Assembly: GCA_002162075.1 (NCBI GenBank)
Contig: CP021423.1
Span: forward strand, 1,054,001-1,118,000
Direction of reading: 5' to 3'
DNA length: 64,000 nt
Source: Armatimonadetes bacterium Uphvl-Ar1
GTDB lineage: Bacteria > Armatimonadota > Fimbriimonadia > Fimbriimonadales > Fimbriimonadaceae
Within the stretch, counting starts at the first letter, position 1, and each line of letters starts with the position of its first letter. This document shows, in pieces, positions 8,848 through 16,785 of this stretch. The position numbers and the translations under genes were made by a program. The notes beneath the pieces were generated by a model that saw only the letters and a list, made by a program, of their open reading frames with translations, was not told the DNA's origin and did no database searches.

Positions 8848-8927
8848 GTAACCGGGGTACTGACGGCATTGAGCGCCATAAGTTCAACCTCGTTCAAAAT
8901 TTTCTTCAGAATCGGGTCGCTTGGCAC
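8838..8927 (-). CDS. Short frame overlapping the gspE start: displaced gspE N-terminus or leader peptide
   Basis: 29 codons from GTG 8927, or 13 from ATG 8879. The peptide PSDPILKKILNEVELMALNA looks amphipathic and protein-like. The ATG has GAGG eight bases upstream, whereas gspE itself has none. It stops at TGA 8840-8838, ten bases inside gspE. Adding one T to the TTT run at 8840-8843 would read VTCILRTKQTVAITP straight into GspE. So this is either the true gspE N-terminus cut off by a missing base, or a coupled leader peptide. Inference. Confidence 0.4.
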   Translation of the reverse strand: MPSDPILKKILNEVELMALNAVSTPVTCI

Positions 8928-8984
8928 TAGATACGAATCGTTACAGTGAGAAGTGCCAAGCCGACCTTGAGATTGGGCAGAAAA

Positions 8985-9476
8985 TCAGCGACCGATGGGC
9001 CGCCGAATGTGGCAGCCATGACCACCATTTTTGATGAAATACTCTTGGTGATATTCTTCCGCGCGGATGAACTCAGTTGCAGGGACAATCTCGGTTACGA
9101 TGGGACGATTGAAGTAAGCCTGTGCCCACCCTTTTGATTCTTCAGCTTGTTGGACTTGCTCTTCAGAAGTTGCAAAAATGGCGGATCTGTACTGAGTGCC
9201 GATGTCCGGGCCTTGGCGGTTGAGGGTGGTGGGGTCGTGGATTTCCCAGAAATAGTGAAGTATTTCCTTGTAACAGACTATTGCCGGATCGAATTCAATA
9301 CGGACGGCTTCCGCATGACCGGTGAGGCCGCTGCAAACTTCGCGATATGTGCTGTTCGGATGATGTCCGCCGATGTAACCGGACTCGGCTTTAAGAACTC
9401 CAGGAAGTTTCCGGTACAGGTCTTCTACTCCCCAGAAGCATCCTCCGGCGACGATAGCGATTTCAGTTTGAGCCAT
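8985..9476 (-). CDS. msrA: Peptide methionine sulfoxide reductase MsrA
   Basis: A 163-residue cytoplasmic enzyme that reduces methionine-S-sulfoxide in proteins with thioredoxin as the usual donor. The catalytic motif GGCFWG is at 11-16 with nucleophile Cys13. The family blocks SGYIGG, GHAEAV, FWEIHDPTT and GTQYRS are all present. Cys155 in HGCHIRR near the C-terminus is a likely resolving cysteine. Length is normal for the short MsrA form. It is upstream of the gspE operon on the same strand with a gap of 57 bases or more, so the T2SS genes may be partly cotranscribed with it. Confidence 0.95.
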   Translation of the reverse strand: MAQTEIAIVAGGCFWGVEDLYRKLPGVLKAESGYIGGHHPNSTYREVCSGLTGHAEAVRIEFDPAIVCYKEILHYFWEIHDPTTLNRQGPDIGTQYRSAIFATSEEQVQQAEESKGWAQAYFNRPIVTEIVPATEFIRAEEYHQEYFIKNGGHGCHIRRPIGR

Positions 9477-9517
9477 GGTTGTTCTAAGCGGTGAGAGGGG
9501 GAAATCGTTCGGAGGAT

Positions 9518-10942
9518 TTAGGATCGATCACTCTCTTTGAAAAGAGCAAGGTCTTCTTCGAGTTCATCCTGCGGCTTTTTGCCGGGATGAAGGGCTTCGT
9601 CTGCGGGAAGTTTAACATTCGGAACGGCGATGTTGGGCATCGGTCGGGCTACGTATGCTCCGGTCTTTGCTTTGTCTTTGACGCGAAGGAGTTCAGCCCG
9701 TTCACGTGCACCTTCCGAAATTGGCCAGAGGGTTCGATCAGCCCAATAGGAATCAAGGAATTCGCTCCAAACCCGGTCGTAGACCGCGATGGTTTGATCG
9801 GCAATAAGGCCCCAATCGAATTCGGTGTCGAGCCGTTGGTTTGCCGCTTTCTTGAAAGCTTCAGTTTTCTCTGGGTTACGAAGGGCGTGAAGGATTGCCC
9901 AAGCAAGTGATTCGGGGTTGCCGGCCCAGTGAGTGAGACCCGTTTCTTCGTGAAGAACGACTTCCTTGAGTCCTCCGGCATCAGATGCGATGACAGCGGC
10001 TCCGGCCGCCATTCCTTCCAGTGCGACAATGCCAAACGGTTCGTAGAGGCTGGGGAACACCGCGACATCGGCACATCGGTAAAGCTGGTGGAGCGAACGG
10101 TTGGCCATGAAACCCGTGAAAAGCACTTTGTCGGTGAGGCCGTACCAGCGAACGAATTTTTCGAGGGACTCTCGGTTGCCGCCACCCACGATGACGAACT
10201 TGGTGTTCGGCTCGTTGGCGAGGACAACGCTGGCGGCGTTCAGGAGAACATGGATGCCTTTTTCGCGGACGAACCGACCAACGTACATCACAATTTTTTC
10301 GTTGGGGAGAGCGAGCTTTGCGCGCCATGCCGCTCGTTCTTCTTCGCTCCATTCAAAGCGGAATTTCTTGGCATCGACTCCGTTGTAGATAATGTCAACT
10401 TTGTCACCTGGGCAGTTGAAGTAGCGGTTGACTTCATCTTTCATGTATTGGGTGCAGACGATGACGCGCCACGCCTCATAGGTCAGCCAGTATTCGGCTT
10501 CGTGAATGTAGCGCTGGAGGTCGTTGTGAATCCCTTGATTGCGGCCCTGCTCAGTTGCGTGGACAGTGGCGATCATCGGGAGTTGGTATTCGTATTTAAG
10601 AGATCGCGCTGAATCGAGGCTGAGCCAATCGTGGGCGTGGAAGATGGTCGGTTTGCCTTCTTCGCGCCATTCTTCGAGGAGTTGGCGGCACCGGAGATCG
10701 GTGGCTTTGTTCAGAAGTTGGATTTCGTGGACAAAATTGTCGGGTTCTTTTTCGAGATGGACACGGTGGATTTGAACGCCTGATGGCTCGGTTTCTTCGT
10801 CGGGGGCGAGCGGGGTGGCTTTGGTAACGACGTGGACTTCAATTCCGCGTGCAGCGAGTTTTTGGGAGAGTTCGTAAACGTGAGGGCTGATTCCGCCAAC
10901 GATGCGGGGCGGGTATTCCCAGGACAGCATGACAACTCTCAT
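9518..10942 (-). CDS. GT4-family glycosyltransferase, glycogen-synthase-like
   Basis: A 474-residue GT-B fold enzyme. The N-terminal SWEYPPRIVGGISPHVYEL block holds the glycine-rich donor loop. HAHDWLS at about 102-108 and TVHATEQGRNQG are typical of the GT4 group close to archaeal-type glycogen synthases. The C-terminal half has VGRFVREKGIHVLL and the E-x7-E nucleotide-sugar motif EPFGIVALE at 301-309. It likely transfers glucose from ADP- or UDP-glucose to an alpha-glucan, but trehalose or capsule substrates are possible. The last 60 residues are charged and family-atypical. Confidence 0.8.
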   Translation of the reverse strand: MRVVMLSWEYPPRIVGGISPHVYELSQKLAARGIEVHVVTKATPLAPDEETEPSGVQIHRVHLEKEPDNFVHEIQLLNKATDLRCRQLLEEWREEGKPTIFHAHDWLSLDSARSLKYEYQLPMIATVHATEQGRNQGIHNDLQRYIHEAEYWLTYEAWRVIVCTQYMKDEVNRYFNCPGDKVDIIYNGVDAKKFRFEWSEEERAAWRAKLALPNEKIVMYVGRFVREKGIHVLLNAASVVLANEPNTKFVIVGGGNRESLEKFVRWYGLTDKVLFTGFMANRSLHQLYRCADVAVFPSLYEPFGIVALEGMAAGAAVIASDAGGLKEVVLHEETGLTHWAGNPESLAWAILHALRNPEKTEAFKKAANQRLDTEFDWGLIADQTIAVYDRVWSEFLDSYWADRTLWPISEGARERAELLRVKDKAKTGAYVARPMPNIAVPNVKLPADEALHPGKKPQDELEEDLALFKESDRS

Positions 10943-10974
10943 TGGAGTTCATTGTGGCTGATTGCGCGGGGCAC

Positions 10975-11901
10975 TTAGTAACTTTGATAGATGTTTGTCA
11001 CTGAGCCATCATCGAATAAATCAATCACGGCAAATCCGGGGCCGAATTCGTAGTAGTTGCCGCCCCACCATGCCCCAGAAACCGCCCCATTGCAGTAGTA
11101 ATCAACGCCAAGAAAATTGGCCATGTCAACTTGGTGCATATGACCCGAAACTGCAGCTTTGACATTAGGATGGTTGTGGAACAGGTTCTTGAGGCGAAGA
11201 AAATCAATGTGCATCCACGAACCGGGAACAACCCAGTTTCCAGATTTGGCGTTGTCACCATCTACGAATCCGCATACGCACAGAAGCGGGATGTGAGATG
11301 AGAGAAGAATGTTGGTTTCCTTTGGAGTGGACTTGAGTTCGTTTTCGAGCCATTCGAATTGAGGCTCATCCAATTTGGCTGTGTAACCACTGCCACTCGG
11401 ATAAGTGCTATCGAGCACGATGATTTTCCAGTTGTTCTTCGTAACGGAGTGATACGGTTTGGAAATCTGAAATTGCTCCATGCACCAATTTTTGCCCCAT
11501 TTTGCTTCTTGTCCGGATGTTTGAGACGAGGACTTGTTCCACCCCCAGATGTCGTGATTTCCGATCGTGTGTATGGCGGGGATTTCGAGATTTGCCTTCT
11601 TAACAGAATTGTAGGAATCCCATTGGGCTTTAGTTTTGGATTCGTCAGCGACAAATGCGTCCATGATTTCATCTCCGCCGAAGAGGATGTAGTCGGGTTT
11701 GGGATCGAGAGATTGGGCGGCTTCGAGGGCTTTCTGGAATCCCAGTTGAGCTTTTGATTCTGTTGTGATATGGGTATCGGTGAGGTGAGCGATGCGGAGT
11801 TGTCGTTTGGGCGCGGGTGTTTGGGACGACGGGAGAAGAGCGGAGGCTCCGGCAAGAAGAGAAGTGCCGAGGAGGGATCGTCGGGTGAGGCTTTGGGACA
11901 T
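10975..11901 (-). CDS. Tat-exported calcineurin-like phosphoesterase
   Basis: 308 residues from ATG 11901. I prefer this start over ATG/TTG codons further 5' because those fall inside a terminator stem. A twin-arginine signal (LTRRSLLGTSLLAGASALLP) indicates folded export. The metallophosphoesterase motifs follow in order: HLTDTHI, GGDEIMD (the usual GD-x-x-D), GNHDIW and the SGHMHQVD histidines, so both metals can be bound. It resembles CpdA/YfcE-type phosphodiesterases or phosphatases; the substrate is unknown. It is transcribed after a PEP-CTERM gene but is separated from it by a strong hairpin, so it is probably a separate unit. Confidence 0.8.
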   Translation of the reverse strand: MSQSLTRRSLLGTSLLAGASALLPSSQTPAPKRQLRIAHLTDTHITTESKAQLGFQKALEAAQSLDPKPDYILFGGDEIMDAFVADESKTKAQWDSYNSVKKANLEIPAIHTIGNHDIWGWNKSSSQTSGQEAKWGKNWCMEQFQISKPYHSVTKNNWKIIVLDSTYPSGSGYTAKLDEPQFEWLENELKSTPKETNILLSSHIPLLCVCGFVDGDNAKSGNWVVPGSWMHIDFLRLKNLFHNHPNVKAAVSGHMHQVDMANFLGVDYYCNGAVSGAWWGGNYYEFGPGFAVIDLFDDGSVTNIYQSY

Positions 11902-11910
11902 CTGTAAGAA

Positions 11911-11940
11911 CATACCCAGGGGAACGAACCCCTGGGTATG
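11911..11940 (-). terminator. Hairpin terminator after the first PEP-CTERM gene
   Basis: A perfect 12-bp inverted repeat (arms 11911-11922 and 11929-11940) with a six-base loop. On the minus strand it is followed by TTCTTA. It lies 27 bases past the stop of the PEP-CTERM gene and overlaps alternative starts of the phosphoesterase, which supports the later start chosen for that gene. Confidence 0.75.
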
Positions 11941-11967
11941 AGTTTAACGGAGATTTATTCTTCGGAT

Positions 11968-12726
11968 TTACTTTTTGCGTCGTCGGAGGGCAGCCATTGC
12001 AGCGGCCCCGGCGAGGATGGTCATAGTGGCGGGTTCGGGGATGGCTTCGGATGTAACTGAAATGTTATCAATGCCAACCCATTCGTCAGCTCCCTGTGCA
12101 TCAACAGTCATAATTCGGAACTGAAGGTCTGCGATATTGTCCCATTGTGTTAAGGACGAAGTAATGTTATAATTTGGCCCAGATTGCGAGCCGAGAGTTG
12201 CATCTGCCACATACGCTCCAGCTATTTGCGTAAAGTTGCCAAAATTTCCAATTCGATATTGCAATGTGACTTGCTGGATAGCATTGTCAGTTCCCGATTC
12301 GAGATCACGTATATCAAATGAGATTTGGACGTTCTTACGTCCGGTCGCATTCATATAGAGAACGAGATGTGGCGCCCGAGCAGTACTACTTCCTGCAAGG
12401 GCAATAGTCGAATCAGTTAGCTGAAATTCTGTAACGCCTCCTGAAGTGAACGAATTAGGGTTGGTTTGATTCGCATTAACATCTAGTGGCGTTGATGAGC
12501 CATCAGCCAAAATCGTACGCGCATCAGTTGCAGCGGCAGTTGCGAGACCATCTCCCCGGTAACCCATAATACTTGCGACACCAGACCAATTGTCATCTAA
12601 CGTTATGAGGGAATTGTTTGACCAGTCTTGTGTGAAGTCTGATGCAGAAAGATCGTGGGCAATTGTGGTCGCACTTGCAGCTGTGGCGAGGCACAGGGGT
12701 GCCGCGATGAGAATGAGTTTTTTCAT
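11968..12726 (-). CDS. PEP-CTERM sorting-domain protein
   Basis: A 252-residue exported protein. A Sec signal (MKKLILIAAPLCLATAASAT) and a C-terminal PEP-CTERM signal frame it: IPEPATM, then a hydrophobic helix, then the basic end RRRKK. Such proteins are cut by an exosortase and released to the surface or matrix; no exosortase gene is in this window. The middle is a beta-rich, Ser/Thr/Asn-rich domain with no catalytic motif I recognise. SD GAGAGGAG lies close before the ATG. It is paralogous in signal and leader to the next gene. Confidence 0.85.
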   Translation of the reverse strand: MKKLILIAAPLCLATAASATTIAHDLSASDFTQDWSNNSLITLDDNWSGVASIMGYRGDGLATAAATDARTILADGSSTPLDVNANQTNPNSFTSGGVTEFQLTDSTIALAGSSTARAPHLVLYMNATGRKNVQISFDIRDLESGTDNAIQQVTLQYRIGNFGNFTQIAGAYVADATLGSQSGPNYNITSSLTQWDNIADLQFRIMTVDAQGADEWVGIDNISVTSEAIPEPATMTILAGAAAMAALRRRKK

Positions 12727-12864
12727 TTGTGCTCCTCTCGAGTCCCCAAATCAGGGACACCGATGTCAATACTTTACCAAAAGACCAAGCACAATTCCTG
12801 TGCGATGGGATGATAAACACTAAATTTAACAGTAGCCCGGCAAAGACTGGTAGTTTTGCCGGGC
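12727..12864 (-). promoter_or_regulatory. Leader of PEP-CTERM gene 1 with conserved distal hairpin
   Basis: Reading the minus strand, a perfect 10-bp stem (arms 12855-12864 and 12835-12844) with a ten-base loop ACTACCAGTC stands 108 bases before the ATG. Immediately before the ribosome-binding site is a small GTCCC...GGGAC hairpin. Both elements, and the last 45 bases including GAGAGGAGCACAA, recur before the second PEP-CTERM gene while the sequence between differs. It could be a regulatory RNA, an operator or a duplicated promoter. Confidence 0.6.
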
Positions 12865-13011
12865 AATCAAGGTCATCTGAGAAACTTATCTAAGCTAATT
12901 TGAAGTCGCCCCTGACTGTGCTAGCCTGACAATGCACATTTATTCATCATCAACTCAACTGCTTGTTTGCGAGCTCGGTCGAGTCACACGGTTCAGTTTC
13001 GGTTGACCTTA
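12865..13011. other. Non-coding part of the longest gene-free gap
   Basis: Between the two PEP-CTERM genes the gap covers 12727-13069 (343 bases). The right end holds a terminator hairpin and the left end the leader of the first gene. In this middle part I see no open frame, tRNA, repeat or clear promoter. Confidence 0.6.
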
Positions 13012-13053
13012 GGGGATACTGATTCAAGGAGATTCTTGAATCAGGCCCCTTTT
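13012..13053. terminator. Terminator hairpin downstream of PEP-CTERM gene 2
   Basis: A perfect 10-bp stem (13019-13028 with 13035-13044) and six-base loop GAGATT, extended by outer GGGG/CCCC pairing across a small bulge. It starts 17 bases after the stop of the minus-strand gene. The T-run is on the plus-strand side, so on the minus strand it would act as a stem without a U-tract or as a bidirectional element. Confidence 0.6.
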
Positions 13054-13069
13054 CAATTCAAAAATGCAT

Positions 13070-13855
13070 CTATTTTCGCCGCCGATGCGCAGCAATGGCG
13101 GCGGCACCGGCGAAGATAATCATGGTTGCCGGCTCAGGCACGGCATCAGCAGTTACTGATACATCATCAATTGTCAGGAAGTGATCGTTGCTTACATCGT
13201 TGAGGTCTATCCAACGCAGCATGAGCGTCTCGCCCGCTTGGAGAGTGAGTCCGGTCAATCCAGAACTCAACGAAGTACTGTTTGTGGGTAAATTTCCGTC
13301 TAGAGCGCTTCCACCAAGACCTACTGTTGGACTTGTAAATGTCAGGCCCGCAACGCTGGTTACGGTCGCTGCAAGCAGCGCGGGAACGGTAGGAGAAGTG
13401 CCAACTGCATAGCCGAACGTAAGTGCTTGGCTCGAAGGAAAGTCTCTCCTGAATTGTTCTCCTCGGAAGGAGACAACAAAATTTTCGAGTGCGGAACTCG
13501 AATTGTTTGTGAGGAAAAGTGCGAGCGCGTTTCTCCCGGTCCCAGATGCGCCCGAGAATGCGTTCGATGGAGCAAAACCAATTGAGCGATCAGTCAATGG
13601 ATTGATGCCTGTTACACCAAAGGAGTACAATCCTGCAGTGGTGGTCGACCCGGTATTGATTCCGATGGTCGAAATTGAAGGGGTTGCATCAGTTCCGGCA
13701 TACCAACCCGCCAACGTTGTGTTGTTAGACCAGGTTGTGCTCGAAGTTGACGGCAACGAATCAAAGTTTTGGGAATATGATCCTGCGAAGTTGATTTGCG
13801 CCGATGCCATTGTGATCAGGCACAGCGGTGCCAGGATTAGGATGAATTTTTTCAA
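13070..13855 (-). CDS. PEP-CTERM sorting-domain protein
   Basis: 261 residues, started from TTG 13855, which lies at the position of the ATG in the sister gene and behind the same GAGAGGAG ribosome-binding site. Signal peptide MKKFILILAPLCLITMASAQ, then a beta-rich Ser/Thr/Gly domain with FAGSYSQNFDSLPS at the N-terminus, often seen in PEP-CTERM beta-sandwich proteins. The C-terminal VPEPATM, hydrophobic helix and RRRK end follow. Signal and sorting ends match the neighbouring PEP-CTERM protein closely but the central domains differ, so this is duplication with divergence or module exchange. A surface or matrix role is inferred. Confidence 0.85.
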   Translation of the reverse strand: MKKFILILAPLCLITMASAQINFAGSYSQNFDSLPSTSSTTWSNNTTLAGWYAGTDATPSISTIGINTGSTTTAGLYSFGVTGINPLTDRSIGFAPSNAFSGASGTGRNALALFLTNNSSSALENFVVSFRGEQFRRDFPSSQALTFGYAVGTSPTVPALLAATVTSVAGLTFTSPTVGLGGSALDGNLPTNSTSLSSGLTGLTLQAGETLMLRWIDLNDVSNDHFLTIDDVSVTADAVPEPATMIIFAGAAAIAAHRRRK

Positions 13856-13995
13856 TTGTGCTCCTCTCGAATCCCCAAAATCAGGGACAGCGATAGGGAT
13901 AGTTTACCAACAGTCCAAGATGAAGTTACTAAGATTGATGTTATCTGTGCGATATTTTCCAAAGGCCCGGCAAAGACTGGTAGTTTTGCCGGGCC
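13856..13995 (-). promoter_or_regulatory. Leader of PEP-CTERM gene 2 with the same distal hairpin
   Basis: The hairpin at 13964-13995 has an 11-bp stem and the identical loop ACTACCAGTC seen before the first PEP-CTERM gene, and starts 108-109 bases from the TTG. The hairpin also sits eight bases past the stop of the upstream BNR gene, so it could double as that gene's terminator, but no U-tract follows. The proximal TGTCCCTGATTTTGGGGA element and SD are conserved too. Confidence 0.6.
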
Positions 13996-14003
13996 GAGTC
14001 AGA

Positions 14004-16682
14004 CTATTCGAGAATTGTAACTGTGCCTTCTTGGGTGTGATCGCCCATTTTGAGCTTAATCTTGTAGGTTCCGGGCCGGCAATGCCACTTGTTCATCATC
14101 ATTTCTTCCGATTTGTCGGCGAGTTTGTGCCAATCGTCGGGTTCCATGTTCCAGACGATGCGGTTGTAGCCCGGGGCGTTTGAACCAGAGAGTTTTTTGA
14201 CGGTCACTCCCTTCTCGTTTTCAATGACGCAGGAGACTTCATCACCCGTATATTCGTTGACCCAATAGTCAATGACGATTCCGAACGGGGCATTTTTTGC
14301 GCGGAACATTTTGTGGCTCCAGAGGCCGTTGTAATGAAGGAATTGCCGTGATTTGCCGGGCTTGGACGAGAACAAGTGCAAGGGCTTGGCTAGGTTCTCA
14401 GCGGTTGCATCGCCGAGCCAGTTGGCGTTGTCAAGAACCCACACTGAGCGTCCGTGAGTTGCAATGACAAGATCGCGCTCGCGTTTGTGCTGCTTAATGT
14501 CGTAGACCGGGACAGTGGGCAGTCCTTTCCCGTGCATTCTCACCCAAGTTTCCCCCTGATTGAGGCTGACGTACATTCCAGATTCTGTTCCGCAGTAGAG
14601 AACGTTCTCGTTGGCGTCGTCCTCACGAACGAGCATTACGCTGTGGCTTTGGGGGAGATTGGACGAGATTTCGCGCCAAGTCTTGCCAAAGTCATTGGTA
14701 ACCATGATGCATGGAGTCATGTCGTCCATCCGGTGACCATCAAAGGTAGCGTAGCAGCGGCTCTCCTTGAAATGGCTGGCTTCAACCCGGCTGACGTAGC
14801 GACCGCCGGCATCCTTGGGGGTGACGTTCTCCCATGATTTGCCATCGTTCTGGGTCACGTGAACCAATCCGTCATCTGACCCGGACCAGAGAAGACCGGC
14901 TTTGATTGGAGATTCGGCAAGACTCACGAGGGTACAGAAGTTTTCCGCATTTGAACCAGCGGCAACCATCTTGGAGCCATCGGCGGTTGTGAGATCGGGG
15001 CTGATCGCTTCCCAGTTGTCGCCTTTGTTCGTGAGTTTGAACACCATGTTGCCCCCAAGATAGATTGCGTGGGGTTTGTGTTGACTCACGAAGAAGGGGG
15101 CGTTCCAGTTGAAACGGTGTTTGGGTTGACCTTCGCGGGCTTCCGGGATGAGCCATCGTCGTTCGCCGGTTTTGAGGTTGACTCGGGTCAGGTTGCCGCC
15201 TTGCCATTCAGCGTAAACGATGTTTTCGTCTTCAGGGTCAAAGTCAGTGTGGAAGCCATCTCCCCAGAGGATGAAGTCAATGTCACCGTTGGTTAAGCCG
15301 GTCGCCGGGGTGCGGCAAGCTTTATCTTCTTCGGCTTCGCGAACAAAGTTTGTCGAGGGCCAAACCCACGAACCATTGTCTTGGAGTCCACCAGAAATTC
15401 GATATGGCTCTGAGTTATCGATCGCGATGTTGTAAAACTGACCGACTGCGATGGTGTTGAGAAAATCCCAGTTTTCCCCTTTGTCGAAAGTGAGGTAGGC
15501 ACCGCCATCGGTTCCGACAATGATGTGGGTGGGGTCAGTGGGGTTAACGATGATTGCGTGATGGTCGGCATGGAGTAGGTCTCCCCATCCGCCCCGGAAA
15601 GTTTCGCCGCCGTCGTCGCTGACTTCGGTTGTCCATCCAAGCATGTAGACCCGGTTGTCGTCTTGACTATCGAACTTGATTTTGCTGAAGTAAAACGCGC
15701 GTGGGGATCTGTGGGAACAGCGTCGCCAGGATTCGCCTCCATCATCGGAACGGAAAACCCCACCTCCGCGCATACGGTCGTCGCGAATTGAGTTTGCCCC
15801 GCCATCGGTTGCTTCGACCACGGCAATTAGCTTTTGAGTGTCTTGGATGAAGACGTCAAGCCCGATGCGACCGGTGTTCTTGGGTAGGCCCTTGGTGAGT
15901 TGTTTCCAGGTTTTTCCGCCGTCGGTTGACTTGTAAATACCGCCCTTTTTGCCGCCGGATTTGAAGCTGTATGAAGATCGGATTCGCTCGTAGAAAGCTG
16001 CGTAAATCGTATCAGGATTTTTGGGATCTAGGGCGACGTCACAGCATCCGGTCTTCTCGTCAAGGTAGAGGACTTTATCCCAGGTTTTCCCGCCATCTGA
16101 AGTTTTGAAGAGACCCCGTTCTTGGTTGTATCCCCACAGATGACCGAGAGCGGCGACATAGCAAACATCTGGATTGCGGTGGTCTACAACGAGGCGAGGG
16201 ATATCGTGAGTGTCTTTGAGGCCAACATTTGTCCAAGTTTTGCCGGAGTCGGTGGAACGGTAAACCCCGTTACCCCAACTGGATGAATTCCGACCATTGC
16301 CTTCTCCTGTCCCGACCCAAATGATGCGCTCTTTGCCCTTTTCAAGTCGGTCCGCTTTCTTAATATCGCTCGTCCAACCTTCCCAGTCTGTTGGTGCATC
16401 GCAAACGGCGATTGCTCCAATAGCGCAAGTCTCTTCTTTGTCAAACAGGGATTCGAATGTCACGCCGTGATTCTTTGATCGCCAGAGACCAGATGTTGCG
16501 TAGGCAACAAAGAACGTTTTGGGGTTTCCGGGGGCAAAACACATATCGCTGATCCGACCGCCCATGACAGCGGGGCCAACCGAACGCCAGGGGAGTCGCT
16601 TGAGGTCATTTTCGGTTAAGACTCGGGTGGGTGATGTCTGCGTTGAGGCAACTTCTTTCGGAGCGGCTTTCTTGGATGCCAT
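14004..16682 (-). CDS. BNR/VPS10-like beta-propeller protein without signal peptide
   Basis: About 892 residues from ATG 16682; an ATG nine codons earlier is also possible. Many Asp-box repeats are visible (STDSGKTWTNVG, TSDGGKTWDKVL, STDGGKTWKQLT, SDDGGESWRR, THGRSVWVLD), giving two seven-bladed propellers as in sortilin/VPS10 or GH74-like proteins. A C-terminal beta domain follows. The paralogue at 57202 has a Sec signal; this one begins MASKKAAPKEVAS and has none. GH74 catalytic Asp pairs cannot be asserted from sequence alone. Substrate unknown; glycan or protein binding is plausible. Confidence 0.75.
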   Translation of the reverse strand: MASKKAAPKEVASTQTSPTRVLTENDLKRLPWRSVGPAVMGGRISDMCFAPGNPKTFFVAYATSGLWRSKNHGVTFESLFDKEETCAIGAIAVCDAPTDWEGWTSDIKKADRLEKGKERIIWVGTGEGNGRNSSSWGNGVYRSTDSGKTWTNVGLKDTHDIPRLVVDHRNPDVCYVAALGHLWGYNQERGLFKTSDGGKTWDKVLYLDEKTGCCDVALDPKNPDTIYAAFYERIRSSYSFKSGGKKGGIYKSTDGGKTWKQLTKGLPKNTGRIGLDVFIQDTQKLIAVVEATDGGANSIRDDRMRGGGVFRSDDGGESWRRCSHRSPRAFYFSKIKFDSQDDNRVYMLGWTTEVSDDGGETFRGGWGDLLHADHHAIIVNPTDPTHIIVGTDGGAYLTFDKGENWDFLNTIAVGQFYNIAIDNSEPYRISGGLQDNGSWVWPSTNFVREAEEDKACRTPATGLTNGDIDFILWGDGFHTDFDPEDENIVYAEWQGGNLTRVNLKTGERRWLIPEAREGQPKHRFNWNAPFFVSQHKPHAIYLGGNMVFKLTNKGDNWEAISPDLTTADGSKMVAAGSNAENFCTLVSLAESPIKAGLLWSGSDDGLVHVTQNDGKSWENVTPKDAGGRYVSRVEASHFKESRCYATFDGHRMDDMTPCIMVTNDFGKTWREISSNLPQSHSVMLVREDDANENVLYCGTESGMYVSLNQGETWVRMHGKGLPTVPVYDIKQHKRERDLVIATHGRSVWVLDNANWLGDATAENLAKPLHLFSSKPGKSRQFLHYNGLWSHKMFRAKNAPFGIVIDYWVNEYTGDEVSCVIENEKGVTVKKLSGSNAPGYNRIVWNMEPDDWHKLADKSEEMMMNKWHCRPGTYKIKLKMGDHTQEGTVTILE

Positions 16683-16785
16683 AGGTTCACGGGAGTATAC
16701 GCACCTCATCAGCGAAAAATGCCCTGAACATTTAACGAATCCTGTTTTTGGAATACAGAAATTTGCCCTATACTAAGACTCAGGG

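Noticed and set aside
9929-10612. A 227-residue plus-strand frame inside the GT4 gene
   Set aside because: Antisense shadow; the opposite strand has the E-x7-E and donor-loop motifs of a real enzyme.
12727-12864. A sigma-54 promoter before the PEP-CTERM genes
   Set aside because: No clear GG-N10-GC pair is found at the right spacing in either leader.
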